Part shown: positions 27,921 through 37,176 of the stretch, in pieces
How positions within the stretch are numbered: position 1 is the stretch's first letter
Layout of the letters: every line of letters begins with the position of its first letter
Assembly (NCBI GenBank): GCA_005405945.1
Contig: BJHW01000001.1
Location: 4,216,001 to 4,280,000 of the forward strand
DNA: 64,000 nt
Direction: 5' to 3'
Source: Streptomyces violaceusniger
GTDB lineage: Bacteria > Actinomycetota > Actinomycetes > Streptomycetales > Streptomycetaceae
Program-made: the position numbers and the translations under genes
The notes under the pieces: model-generated
The model's input: the letters and a program-made list of their open reading frames with translations, nothing else
What the model was told of the DNA's origin: nothing
Databases searched by the model: none

Positions 27921-28826
27921 GTGCGCGTTCCCGGATCGGACCTCGACCTGCGGCTTGTCGGCTACTTCACGGTCGTCGCAGAGCACGCCAACTTCAGTCG
28001 CGCCGCCGCGGTGCTGCACGTCGCGCAGCCGTCCCTGAGCCGCCAGATCCAGCGCCTCGAGGAACATCTGGGCGTGCGCCTCTTCGACCGCACCCCACAG
28101 GGCAGTCGGCTCACCGAAGCCGGTCGCGCGTTTCTGCCGCAGGCTCAGGCGCTGCTCCAGGCAGCCCATCAAGCCGAGCTCACCGCCCGCGACGGCACCA
28201 CTCCGCGCGAGTTCACCATCGGGTACGTCGAGGACCTGGTCATCACGCACGCCGTACGCCGGCTGCGGCATCGACACCCCACGGCCCGCATCCGCACCCG
28301 CCACCTGGAGTGGAACGACGCCCACGCGCTCGCCGACCGCCGCGTGGACGCCCTGGTCGCCCGCGCCCCGCTGCCCTTCCCCGCCGACCGCCTACGCCTC
28401 ACCGAGCTGTGGACCGAGCCACGGGTTCTGGTCGTCTCCACGGACCACCGCCTGGCCGGAAAGGAGTCGGTGACCGTCGACGACCTCAGCGAGGAAGTTC
28501 TGCCGCAATGCCCGAGCGCGGTCCCGCAATGGAGCGATTTCGCCCGTCTGGAGCCGCGCCCGGATGGCGTTCCGGCTCGCAGCGCGCCGATCGACTACGA
28601 ATCGTTCGAGGACAAGCTCGACCTTGTGGCCGAGGAGCGGACGGTGTTGATTCTGGCCGCCGGCGACCGGCGGCCCCAACTGCGCCCCGGCCTGACCACC
28701 GTGCCCATCGAGGGCATCGACCCGGTCCGCGTCGTCCTGGCGACCCGCTCGGCCGAGGCCAACCCCCTGATCGACGATTTCCTGCACGCCTGGTCATCCG
28801 ACACACCCGCTCCTCGGGGTCGCTGA
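27921..28826 (+). CDS. LysR-family transcriptional regulator
   Basis: About 301 residues from GTG 27921. The N-terminal wHTH is DLDLRLVGYFTVVAEHANFS, then RAAAVLHVAQPSLSRQIQRL, followed by FDRTPQGSRLTEAG. The inducer domain begins about residue 90. ATGs at 27876 and 27888 are in frame but overlap the operator, and LysR proteins usually start a few residues before DLRLVGYF. Likely controls the divergent SDR. Confidence 0.85.
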   Translation: MRVPGSDLDLRLVGYFTVVAEHANFSRAAAVLHVAQPSLSRQIQRLEEHLGVRLFDRTPQGSRLTEAGRAFLPQAQALLQAAHQAELTARDGTTPREFTIGYVEDLVITHAVRRLRHRHPTARIRTRHLEWNDAHALADRRVDALVARAPLPFPADRLRLTELWTEPRVLVVSTDHRLAGKESVTVDDLSEEVLPQCPSAVPQWSDFARLEPRPDGVPARSAPIDYESFEDKLDLVAEERTVLILAAGDRRPQLRPGLTTVPIEGIDPVRVVLATRSAEANPLIDDFLHAWSSDTPAPRGR

Positions 28827-28882
28827 GCGGGCATTCAGGGGCCGCCCGGACTGGGCACAGTGCGATGGGCGGTCGAGCGCGG

Positions 28883-29323
28883 CTACGCGCGCAGCTCCTC
28901 CGCCGCGTCCGCGACCCGGGCGAGCAGCCGCAGCAGGGTCTCCCGCTCCGTCTCGTCCAGCGGGGACAGGAAGACCCGGTTCATCCGGGACGTCCGGGTG
29001 ACCAGCTTCCGGTGGACCCGGACGCCCTCCTCCGTCAGCCGCAGGACGTTGCGGCGGCCGTCGTTCGGGTCACGCACCCGTTCCAGCAGGCCGCGGCGGG
29101 CCAGCCGGGCGACCAGGTCGGCGATGGTGGAGCGGTCGAGGTGGACGTGTTCGCTCAGCGTCCGCTGGTCGATCTCCGGCTTCTCCATCAGCGCGTTGAC
29201 CACCGCGAACTGCGGCGAGGTGGTCTCCTCCGAGACCATCGCGCCCCACAGCAGGGAGTGCGCCTGCTGGAAGCGGCGGGCCAGATGCCCGGGGTGCGTG
29301 TTCAGATCCACCGCGCCGCCCAT
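28883..29323 (-). CDS. pcaV: MarR-family regulator PcaV of the protocatechuate operon
   Basis: 146 residues. N-terminal HPGHLARRFQQAHSLLW, wHTH with LSEHVHLDRSTIADLVARLA and wing DPNDGRRNVLRL. Divergent from pcaIJFHGBL, exactly as PcaV in S. coelicolor, which represses pca genes until protocatechuate binds. The N-terminal Arg pair near residue 16 corresponds to the region holding the ligand-sensing Arg of that protein. GGGAGG supports the start at 29323; a longer frame to 29362 exists but lacks a ribosome site. The 5' flank contains a GGATTACT tandem repeat (29367-29385). Confidence 0.85.
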   Translation of the reverse strand: MGGAVDLNTHPGHLARRFQQAHSLLWGAMVSEETTSPQFAVVNALMEKPEIDQRTLSEHVHLDRSTIADLVARLARRGLLERVRDPNDGRRNVLRLTEEGVRVHRKLVTRTSRMNRVFLSPLDETERETLLRLLARVADAAEELRA

Positions 29324-29391
29324 GCCGTGCCTCCCGGCTTCCCCGCTACTCGATTGCCGCATTGCTGGATTACTGGATTACTGGATTGCGC

Positions 29392-29410
29392 ATTAGTCCG
29401 TGTACTGAGC
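29392..29410. promoter_or_regulatory. Putative PcaV operator 1
   Basis: ATTAGTCCGTGTACTGAGC, near the pcaV side of the gap. Matches operator 2 at 15 or more of 19 positions. Confidence 0.6.
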
Positions 29411-29511
29411 GATTCTGCCCTGTGGAAGACCCCATGTCGAGAGGCCGGCATTCGACCTAGACTCTCTTGACGAGCGCACCAGCCAATGACACCGTGCGAA
29501 ACCGGCACCAC

Positions 29512-29530
29512 ATTAGTCAGCATACTGAGC
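29512..29530. promoter_or_regulatory. Putative PcaV operator 2
   Basis: ATTAGTCAGCATACTGAGC, 22 bases before the pcaI start, with the internal dyad TCAG-n4-CTGA. Placed to block pcaI transcription. Confidence 0.6.
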
Positions 29531-29551
29531 ATCCCGACCCGCGGAGTGACG

Positions 29552-30376
29552 ATGGCCGACATCCGAAGCCTCCAGGACGCCGTGGCGGACCTCGTCCACG
29601 ACGGGGACACCGTCGCGATGGAGGGATTCACCCACCTGATCCCGTACGCAGCCGCGCACGAGGTCATCCGCCAGGGCATCACCGACCTGACCCTCGTCCG
29701 GATGACCCCGGACGTCATCTACGACCAGCTCATCGGCGCCGGACTCGTCCGCAAGCTGGTGTTCTCCTGGGGTGGCAACCCCGGCGTGGGCTCGCTGCAC
29801 CGCTTCCGTGACGCCGTCGAGAACGGCTGGCCGCGGCCGCTGGAGCTGGACGAGCACAGCCACGCGGGCATGGCGAACCGCTATGTGGCGGGCGCCTCCA
29901 AGCTGCCGTTCGCCGTGTTGCGCGGCTATCGCGGCAGCGACATCCCGACTCGCACGGACACCGTCTCCACCGTCGTCTGCCCCTTCACCGGGGAGGAGCT
30001 GGCCGCCGTCGCGGCGCTCAACCCGGACGTCACCGTGATCCACGCCCAGCAGGCCGACCGGGCCGGCAATGTGCAGATGTGGGGGCTGACCGGGGTGCAG
30101 AAGGAGGCGGCGCTCGCGGCGGACCGGGTGCTGGTGACCGTGGAGGAGATCGTCGAGGAGCTCACGCCACGCCCCGGCGGGATCGTCCTGCCGACGTGGG
30201 TGATCGACGCGGTGTCCGTCGTCCCCGGCGGTGCCCACCCCTCGTACGCCACCGGGTACTCGACCCGCGACAACGACTTCTACCAGGCATGGGACCCGAT
30301 CGCCCGCGACCGCGAGGCGTTCTTGACGTGGATCGAGGAGAACGTGCGCGACAGCGAGGGAGCCCTCACCCGATGA
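29552..30376 (+). CDS. pcaI: 3-oxoadipate CoA-transferase subunit A
   Basis: 274 residues. Transfers CoA from succinyl-CoA to 3-oxoadipate with PcaJ, the second-to-last step of the protocatechuate branch. Family I CoA-transferase alpha fold with VAMEGFTHLIPYAAAHEVIR and LVFSWGGNPGVGSLHRFRDA. The ATG at 29552 lies after GGAG; the frame extends upstream to 29486 but would overlap operator 2. First gene of pcaIJFHGBL, the order known from Streptomyces sp. 2065. Confidence 0.9.
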   Translation: MADIRSLQDAVADLVHDGDTVAMEGFTHLIPYAAAHEVIRQGITDLTLVRMTPDVIYDQLIGAGLVRKLVFSWGGNPGVGSLHRFRDAVENGWPRPLELDEHSHAGMANRYVAGASKLPFAVLRGYRGSDIPTRTDTVSTVVCPFTGEELAAVAALNPDVTVIHAQQADRAGNVQMWGLTGVQKEAALAADRVLVTVEEIVEELTPRPGGIVLPTWVIDAVSVVPGGAHPSYATGYSTRDNDFYQAWDPIARDREAFLTWIEENVRDSEGALTR

Positions 30377-31274
30377 CCGCCACCCCGCGGGGACGAACGG
30401 GACCACCGGGACCACCGGGACCACCGGGACCACCGGGACCACCGGGACCACCGGAACGGCCGGAACGCCCGGGGCCACCGCCGCCACCGGCTTCACCAGC
30501 GACGAGCTGATGGAGGTCAACGCCGCCCGCGCGCTCGCCGACGCCACCACCTGCTTCGTCGGCATCGGCCTCCCCAGCACCGCCGCCAACCTGGCCCGCG
30601 CCACCGTCAACCCCGGCCTCGTGCTCATCTACGAGTCCGGCACCATCGGCTCCAAACCCACCCGGCTCCCCCTCTCCATCGGCGACGGCGAACTCGCCGA
30701 GACGGCCGACGCGGTGGTCCCGGTCCCGGAGATGTTCAACTACTGGCTCCAGGGCGGCCGGATCGACGTCGGCTTCCTCGGCGCCGCCCAGGTCGACCGC
30801 TACGCCAACATCAACACCACCGTCGTGGACCGCGGCCCCGACAAGCCCGAGGGCCGTCTCCCCGGCGCGGGCGGCGCCCCCGAGATCGCCTCCAACTGCG
30901 GCAAGGTGCTCATGGTGCTGCGCCACTCCACCCGCAACTTCGTTCAGCGGCTGGACTTCGTGACCACCCTGGGCCACGGCGGCGGCCCCGACGACCGTAA
31001 GAAGCTCGGCATGCCGGGCGCCGGCCCCACCGCCGTCATCACCGACCTGGGCATCCTGCGCCCCGACCCGGCCACCGCCGAGCTGGTGCTCACCGAAGTG
31101 CACCCGGACGTCACCGTGGAGCGGGTACGGGCCGCCACCGGCTGGGAGCTGACCGTCGCCGACACCGTGGGCACCACCGAGCCGCCCACCCCCCAAGAGC
31201 TTGCGGCGCTGCGCGCCCTCAAAGCCGCCGGGAAGCCGGGGAAGTCCGGGAAGCCGGGGAAGGAGACCCGATGA
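30373..31274 (+). pseudogene. pcaJ: 3-oxoadipate CoA-transferase subunit B, frameshift in N-terminal repeat region
   Basis: ATG 30373 overlaps the pcaI stop (ATGA). After about five codons the frame must change for the Gly-Thr-Thr repeats (six GGACCACCG-type units, 30401-30460) to lead into GFTSDELMEVNAARALADAT. The catalytic Glu is in IYESGTIG; SIGDGELAETAD and NINTTVVDRG follow. ATG 30510 begins a 254-residue frame that is nearly the whole domain and could be used as is. The C-terminal tail GKPGKSGKPGKETR is a further repeat. Overlaps pcaF by ATGA. Confidence 0.85.
30401..30460 (+). repeat. Tandem 9-bp repeat in the pcaJ N-terminus
   Basis: GGACCACCG repeated six times, the last copies imperfect. 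Encodes Gly-Thr-Thr in the pcaJ frame. Confidence 0.9.
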
Positions 31275-32485
31275 CCACCTCGCGTGACGTCTCTCGTGAC
31301 GTCTATATCGTCGACGCCGTCCGCACCCCCATCGGCCGTTACGGCGGCGCCCTGGCCGGGGTGCGCCCCGATGACCTGGCCGCCCACGTGGTGCGCGGCC
31401 TGCTCGCCCGCACACCCGCACTGGACCCGGCGCGCATCGACGACGTCTACTTCGGCAACGCCAACGGCGCGGGCGAGGAGAACCGCGATGTCGCCCGCAT
31501 GGCCGTGCTGCTGGCCGGGCTGCCCGTCACCGTGCCCGGCGCGACCGTCAACCGGCTCTGCGCCTCGGGCCTGGAGGCCGTGCTCCAGGCCGCCCGCGCG
31601 ATCGCGGTCGGCGACGCGCACATCGCGCTCGCGGGCGGTGTGGAGTCGATGAGCCGCGCCCCCTGGGTGCTGCCCAAGCCCGAGCGCGCCTTCCCCGCCG
31701 GGCACCAGCAGATGTACTCCACGACCCTCGGCTGGCGGATGACCAACCCGGACATGCCGCCCGAGTGGACCGTCGCCCTCGGCGAGGGCGCCGAGCTGAT
31801 CGCCGACAAGCACGGCATCACCCGCGAGGCACAGGACGCGTTCGCGCTCGCCAGCCATGAGAAGGCGGCGCGGGCGTGGAAGGACGGGGCGTACGAGGGC
31901 GAGGTGCTGCCGTATCCGGACACCGAGCTCGTCCGGGACGAGACCATCCGCGAGAACACATCGCTGGAGGCCCTGGCCAAGCTCAAGCCCGCCTTCCGCA
32001 AGCCCGGCGGCACCGTCACCGCGGGCAACTCCTCGCCCCTCAACGACGGCGCGGCCGCGCTGCTGCTCGTCGACGAGGAGGGGCTGAAGGCCACCGGACG
32101 CGAACCCCTGGCCCGGATCGGCGCCTCGGCCGTGACCGGTATCGAGCCGCAGTACTTCGGGCTCGGCCCGGTGGAGGCCGTACGCCGCGCCCTCGCCAAG
32201 GCGGGCCGCTCGTTCGCCGATCTGGCCACGCTCGAACTCAACGAGGCGTTCGCCGCGCAGGTGCTGGGCTGCCTCGCCGAATGGTCGGCCCAGGACCCGG
32301 GGTTCGACCCCGACATCGTCAACCCGCGTGGCGGCGCCATCGCCATCGGCCACCCGCTCGGCGCCTCCGGCGCCCGGCTCGCCGGGGCCGTCGCCCACCA
32401 GCTCGCCGCCCGCGGCTCGGGGACGGGCCTGGCCACCTTGTGCATCGGCGTCGGACAGGGCCTCGCCCTCGTCCTGGAAAGGTAA
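31271..32485 (+). CDS. pcaF: 3-oxoadipyl-CoA thiolase
   Basis: 404 residues. Cleaves 3-oxoadipyl-CoA with CoA into succinyl-CoA and acetyl-CoA, the last step of the pathway. Thiolase hallmarks: nucleophile Cys in VNRLCASGLE, GGVESMSRAP, NEAFAAQVLG, the His loop GHPLGASGARL and the second catalytic Cys in CIGVGQG. Intact; start overlaps pcaJ stop. Confidence 0.92.
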   Translation: MTTSRDVSRDVYIVDAVRTPIGRYGGALAGVRPDDLAAHVVRGLLARTPALDPARIDDVYFGNANGAGEENRDVARMAVLLAGLPVTVPGATVNRLCASGLEAVLQAARAIAVGDAHIALAGGVESMSRAPWVLPKPERAFPAGHQQMYSTTLGWRMTNPDMPPEWTVALGEGAELIADKHGITREAQDAFALASHEKAARAWKDGAYEGEVLPYPDTELVRDETIRENTSLEALAKLKPAFRKPGGTVTAGNSSPLNDGAAALLLVDEEGLKATGREPLARIGASAVTGIEPQYFGLGPVEAVRRALAKAGRSFADLATLELNEAFAAQVLGCLAEWSAQDPGFDPDIVNPRGGAIAIGHPLGASGARLAGAVAHQLAARGSGTGLATLCIGVGQGLALVLER

Positions 32486-32499
32486 GGCTGACGGCAGAC

Positions 32500-33267
32500 A
32501 TGGCTCTCACCCAGTCCGACATCGACCGCGAACTCGCGAAGGTACGGGAGTCGTACGACAAGGCGCGCGCCGAGGGGGCACCCGCCACCGACCACCCGCC
32601 GCGCGACTTCCCCCCGTACCGCAGCAGTGTGCTGCGCCACCCCAAGCAGCCGCTGGTCGCGGTGCACGGCGACCCGGAGACCGTGGAGCTGCACACCCCG
32701 GTCTTCGGCCACACCGACATCACCGCGATCGACAACGACCTCACGGTGCAGCACCAGGGCGAGCCGCTCGGCGAGCGCATCACCGTCTCCGGACGGCTCC
32801 TGGACAGCCGGGGCCGCCCCGTCCGGGGGCAGCTCATCGAGCTGTGGCAGGCCAACGCGTCGGGCCGCTACGCCCATCTGCGCGATCAGCACCCCGCGCC
32901 GCTCGACCCCAACTTCACCGGTGTGGGGCGGACGTTGACCGGCGACGACGGTTCGTACCACTTCACCACCATCAAGCCGGGCGCGTATCCATGGCGCAAC
33001 CACGAGAACGCCTGGCGCCCGGCGCATCTGCACTTCTCCGTCTTCGGCTCGGCGTTCACCCAGCGGCTGGTCACCCAGATGTACTTCCCCGGCGATCCGC
33101 TCTTCGTCCACGACCCGATCCTGCAGTCGGTGACGGACGACTCGGCGCGACAGCGGCTGGTCGCCCGTTACGACCACGCGCTGTCGCGGCCGGAGTGGTC
33201 GCTGGGCTACCGCTGGGACATCGTGCTGGACGGGCCGTCCGCCACGTGGCTCGAGGAGGGGCGCTGA
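32500..33267 (+). CDS. pcaH: Protocatechuate 3,4-dioxygenase beta subunit
   Basis: 255 residues. Intradiol ring cleavage with non-heme Fe(III). Iron ligands are visible: Tyr in NASGRYAH, Tyr in GAYPWRN, and the two His of RPAHLHFS. The N-terminal arm DFPPYRSSVLRHPKQPL is typical of PcaH. ATG 32500 is 12 bases after the pcaF stop. Its own stop overlaps pcaG (TGATG). Confidence 0.92.
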   Translation: MALTQSDIDRELAKVRESYDKARAEGAPATDHPPRDFPPYRSSVLRHPKQPLVAVHGDPETVELHTPVFGHTDITAIDNDLTVQHQGEPLGERITVSGRLLDSRGRPVRGQLIELWQANASGRYAHLRDQHPAPLDPNFTGVGRTLTGDDGSYHFTTIKPGAYPWRNHENAWRPAHLHFSVFGSAFTQRLVTQMYFPGDPLFVHDPILQSVTDDSARQRLVARYDHALSRPEWSLGYRWDIVLDGPSATWLEEGR

Positions 33268-33976
33268 TGAGCGAGAAGCGTGCACCCGGGCAAGGGCTCG
33301 CACCCACGCAGGGGCTCGCATCCGCGCAAGGGCTCGCGCCCACCGAAAGCGCCTCGGCTGAGAGGCTCGCGCCCGCCGAAAGCGCCTCCGCCGAGAGGCT
33401 CGCGCCCACCCCCTCCCACACCGTGGGCCCCTTCTACGGCTACGCCCTGCCCTTCCCCGGCGGCGGCGAGATGGCCCCGGCGGGCCACCCCGACGCCATC
33501 ACGCTGCACGGCTACGTCCGCGACGGCGAGGGAGCCCCGGTTCCGGACGCACTGGTGGAGCTGTGGCAGGCGGGCCCGGACGGCTCGCTCGCCGGCACGG
33601 GCGGGTCCATGCGGCGCGACCCGGTGACCGGCGGCTTCCTCGGGCGCAACGGCGTGGACTTCACCGGCTTCGGCCGCATCGCCACCGACGCGGACGGCCA
33701 CTGGACGGCCCGTACGCTGCCGCCGGGCGGCCCGGCCGCGCCCGCCGCCCCGTACATCAGCGTGTGCGTCCACGCCCGGGGCTGCTGCACCACCTCTTCA
33801 CCCGCGTGTACTTCCCGGAGAACGCCGAGGTCAACGCGGCCGATCCGCTGCTCGCCTCGCTGGACCCGGCGCGCCGCGAGACGCTGGTGGCGACGGAGGC
33901 GTCCCCGCCGGGGACCTATCGCTTCGACATCCGCCTACAGGGCGAAGGGGAGACGGTTTTCCTTGAGTTCCGCTAG
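33267..33976 (+). pseudogene. pcaG: Protocatechuate 3,4-dioxygenase alpha subunit, one frameshift
   Basis: Structural partner of PcaH. The N-terminus is extended by a repeat, APTESASAERLAPAESASAE, before TPSHTVGPFYGYALPFPGG, which is where the family normally begins. Near 33772 a G is missing from CGGGG. The end, LLHHLFTRVYFPENAEVNAA...VFLEFR, continues in another frame to TAG 33974-33976. Without correction the frame runs through into pcaB, giving a false fusion of 992 codons in the computed reading. About 236 residues when restored. Confidence 0.88.
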
Positions 33977-35306
33977 TCCTGGTGGTCCTGGTAGTCCTGG
34001 TGGTCCTGGTAGTCCTGGTACGTCCGGCAGCGACGACGTGGGGCTGCTGTCCCCGGTGCGGGCCGGGTCGGCGGTGGAGGCCGCCACGGGCGACACGGCG
34101 TTTCTGCGGGCCATGCTGGACGCCGAGGCCGCGCTGGCGCGGGTGGTGGCACCGGCCGGTGCGGCGGAGGCGGTGGCGGGCGCGGCCCGCGTCGAGCTGT
34201 ACGACGTACGCGATCTGGCGCTGCGCGCCCGCGCCGGGGGCAACCCGGTCATCCCGCTGGTCGCCGATCTCACGGCGGCGGTGGCCCGTACGGACGGCGA
34301 GGCCGCGTCGTACGTCCACCGGGGCGCGACCAGCCAGGACATCGTGGACACGGCCATGATGCTGGTGGCCGCGCGGGCACTGCCGCTGATCGTGGCCGAT
34401 CTGGAGCGTACGGCGGCGGAGCTGGCGCGGCTCGCCGCCGCGCACCGCGACACCCCGATGCCCGGCCGCACCCTCACCCAGCACGCCGTGCCCACCACCT
34501 TCGGGCTGAAGGCGGCGGGCTGGCGGGCGCTCGTCCTGGACGCCCGCGACCGGCTCGCGGCGCTGCGGCCGCCCGCCCAACTGGGCGGTGCGGCAGGCAC
34601 GTTGGCCGCCTTCGACGGCGGGGTTCCGCTGCTGGGCCGGTTCGCCGAGGAGACCGGGCTCGCCGAGCCCGACCTGCCGTGGCACACCCTGCGCACCCCC
34701 GTCGCCGACCTGGGCACCGCGCTCGCCTTCGCCGTGGGGGCACTGGGGAAGGCGGCGGCGGATGTGCTGGTGCTCTCGCGGACGGAGATCGGCGAGGTGG
34801 CGGAGGGGGCGGGAGGTGGCTCGTCCGCGATGCCCCATAAGTCGAACCCCGTGCGCGCCACGCTGATGGCCGCCGCGGCCCGCCAGGCCCCGGGGCATGC
34901 CGCCACCCTGCTCGGCTCGCTCGCCGCGGAGGACGAACGGCCGGGTGGGGCGTGGCATGCGGAGTGGCCACCACTGCGGGAGCTGTTGCGGCTCGCGGGG
35001 GGTGCCGCCCGGGATGCCGCGGAGCTCGCCTCTGGGCTGCGGGTCTTTCCTGAGCGGATGGCCGCGAACCTGGGGTTGACGGAGGGGCTGATCGTCAGCG
35101 AGCGCCTGATCGCCGCGCTTGCGCCGAGGGTCGGCCGGGCCCGGGCGAAGGAGCTGCTGGCGGAGGCGGCGCGGGAGGGTGTGGGGCTGGCCGAAGCGCT
35201 GTCGGGAGTCCTGCCGCCTGATCGCCTGCGCGAACTGACGGACCCAACCACATACGTGGGCGCGGCCCCGGCCCTGACGATGCGGGCCCTGGCCCGCGAT
35301 GCGTAG
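33963..35306 (+). CDS. pcaB: 3-carboxy-cis,cis-muconate cycloisomerase
   Basis: 447 residues from TTG 33963, which follows GGGGAGA and overlaps the end of pcaG by 14 bases; no ATG or GTG suits. The start carries Pro-Gly repeats (SPGGPGSPGGPGSPGTSG, DNA GGTCCTGGTAGTCCTGGT). The fumarase/aspartase superfamily signature GGSSAMPHKSNPVRA is present, as are VHRGATSQDIVDTAMML and TQHAVPTTFGLKA. Catalyses lactonisation of carboxymuconate. The 3' part is followed by about 500 bases of repeats before pcaL. Confidence 0.9.
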   Translation: MSSASPGGPGSPGGPGSPGTSGSDDVGLLSPVRAGSAVEAATGDTAFLRAMLDAEAALARVVAPAGAAEAVAGAARVELYDVRDLALRARAGGNPVIPLVADLTAAVARTDGEAASYVHRGATSQDIVDTAMMLVAARALPLIVADLERTAAELARLAAAHRDTPMPGRTLTQHAVPTTFGLKAAGWRALVLDARDRLAALRPPAQLGGAAGTLAAFDGGVPLLGRFAEETGLAEPDLPWHTLRTPVADLGTALAFAVGALGKAAADVLVLSRTEIGEVAEGAGGGSSAMPHKSNPVRATLMAAAARQAPGHAATLLGSLAAEDERPGGAWHAEWPPLRELLRLAGGAARDAAELASGLRVFPERMAANLGLTEGLIVSERLIAALAPRVGRARAKELLAEAAREGVGLAEALSGVLPPDRLRELTDPTTYVGAAPALTMRALARDA

Positions 35307-35812
35307 CCCCTGCGGGGGGGCTGTTCCCCACCCCGCCCCTTCCCGAACCGGGGCGCCGCCCCGGCCCCCGCTGGGGCTCCGCCCCAGACCCCGATTCGGG
35401 GCTCCGCCCCGAACCCCCACCGGGGCTCCGCCCCTGGACCCCGCTCCTCAATCGCCGGAGGGGCTGGATACGCCCCTCCGCCCCGCACCCCCGCTCCTCA
35501 ATCGCCGGAGGGGCTGGATATGCCCCCGTTGTGGGCAATCGTTCTTCCCCCCGCTACCGCTGGGAGGTGCCCCCTGGCGGAACCGGTGGGCACAACCCAC
35601 CCGCCGGCCCGCACCAGGCAGCGAAACCCCGGGGTCCAGGGGCCAAGCCCATGGCTCGGGAAGGGGCGGGGAGGGGAAAAACCCACCGGCCCGCGCCCAG
35701 GCAGCGAAACCCCAGGCCCCAGGGGGAGCCCATCGTTCGGGAAGGGGCCGAAAACCCCCACCGCACAACACAACCCGCCCACCCACCGGAGCACCCCCGG
35801 AGCACCCACCCC
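35307..35812. repeat. Repeat-filled gap between pcaB and pcaL
   Basis: 506 bases with no gene. Contains GGGGCTCCGCCCC hairpins (35370-35435), two direct copies of CCTCAATCGCCGGAGGGGCT (35446-35469 and 35496-35519), palindromic element copy 2 (35530-35595), and two copies of a block around CAGCGAAACCCC(G/A)GG(G/C). Transcription must cross it if pcaL is in the operon, or a new promoter lies here. Confidence 0.75.
35530..35595 (+). repeat. Palindromic intergenic-type repeat, copy 2
   Basis: TGTGGGCAATCGTTC...GGTGGGCACA ends as in copy 1 (5001-5067), with the core (GCTACCGCTGGGAGGTG) in the opposite orientation. Confidence 0.8.
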
Positions 35813-37089
35813 ATGACCAACAATCGTCCGCACCACAACCTCACCGGACCCCCCACCGCCCCACCCCTCATCCTCGGCCCCTCCCTCGGCACCTCCCTCG
35901 CTGTCTGGGAGCCCCAGCTCCCGCGCTTGCCCGGGAGCACCGGGTGTTGCGGTGGGATCTGCCCGGCCACGGCGGGTCGCCCGTCGCGCCGCTGCCCTCG
36001 GACGGCTCGGCCGCCATCGACGATCTCGCCGCCCTCGTGCTGCGGCTCGCCGACGATCAGGGGTGGGAGCGGTTCGCGTACGCGGGGATTTCGATCGGCG
36101 GCGCGGTCGGGCTGCACCTCGCCGCACACCACCCCGACCGGATCAGCCGACTCTCCGTCGTCTGCTCCTCGGCCCGGTTCGGCGACCCCGCCGTCTGGCG
36201 TGAGCGGGCCGCGCTGGTACGGGCCGAGGGGACGGAGGCGATGGTGGCGAGCCGCCCCGGCACCTGGTTCTCGCACGACTTCGCCCACACGCCCCTCGCC
36301 GCCGCGCTGATCGAGGATCTGCGGGCCACCGACCGTGCGGGCTACGCCGCCTGCTGCGACGCTCTCGCCGCGTACGACATGACGGCCGACCTGGCGAAGA
36401 TCACGGCTCCCACCCTCGTCGTGGCCGGTCGCGACGACCCCGCGACCCCGCCCTCCCACGCCCGCCGGATCGCCGACGCGGTGCCCGGCGCGAGCCTGCT
36501 CGAGGTCGCCGGGGCGGCGCACCTCGCGGGCGTGGAGCGGCCGGAGGCGGTCACCGGGGCGCTGCTCACCCACCTCAACAGCCCGGCACCGTCGCAACCA
36601 CGGGACGACGCCTCACGCCACGCCGCCGGGATGGCGGTGCGCCGGGCCGTCCTCGGGGACGCCCACGTGGATCGCGCGGTGGCCCGGACGACCCCGTTCA
36701 CCGCCCGCTTCCAGGACTTCATCACCCGCTACGCCTGGGGCGAGATCTGGACCGGCGACGGGCTGGACCGGCGGACCCGCAGCTGTATCACCCTCACCGC
36801 GCTGATCGCCCACGGCCATGACGCCGAACTGGCCATGCACATCCGGGCCGCGCTCAGCAACGGGCTCACCCGTGAGGAGATCGGCGAGGTGCTGCTCCAG
36901 TCGGCGATCTACTGCGGCGTCCCGGCCGCCAACTCGGCCTTCGCCACCGCCCAGCGCGTCTTCGACGAGATCGACGCCGAGCCGGACCTCGACATGGACC
37001 TCGACAGCGACATCGACACCGACACCGGCCTCGGCACCGGCCTCGGCACCGACATCGACTCAGCGTCACATTCCGATACCGAAAAGTGA
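35813..37089 (+). pseudogene. pcaL: PcaL: fused 3-oxoadipate enol-lactonase / 4-carboxymuconolactone decarboxylase, one frameshift
   Basis: Two enzymes in one chain, as in other Streptomyces. Residues 1-260 are the PcaD hydrolase (LILGPSLGTSLAVWEPQLPA, RVLRWDLPGHGGSPV, nucleophile Ser in GISIGGAVGLHLA). Residues 270-385 are PcaC (TARFQDFITRYAWGEIWTGD, RRTRSCITLTALIAHGHDAE, GLTREEIGEVLLQSAIYCGV). A missing base near 35921 splits the first 36 residues from the rest. The C-terminus is an acidic Asp-rich repeat (DLDMDLDSDIDTDTGLGTG), another low-complexity insert. Start at 35813; the ribosome site is weak. Confidence 0.88.
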
Positions 37090-37176
37090 CATCCCCCGCA
37101 ACGCCTCTGTCGTAATCCGCCTCCATCGTTGATCGTTGTGTCATACGGAGACCGGGAGACGAGGGGGCGCACACCA

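Noticed and set aside
30401..30460. Short tandem repeats considered as a CRISPR array
   Set aside because: 9-bp units without spacers, inside a coding region; no cas genes in the window.
32328..35306. A 992-codon frame suggesting a PcaG-PcaB fusion
   Set aside because: The proper PcaG C-terminus is present in another frame up to TAG 33974, and PcaB has its own ribosome site and TTG start; the read-through comes from one missing base near 33772.
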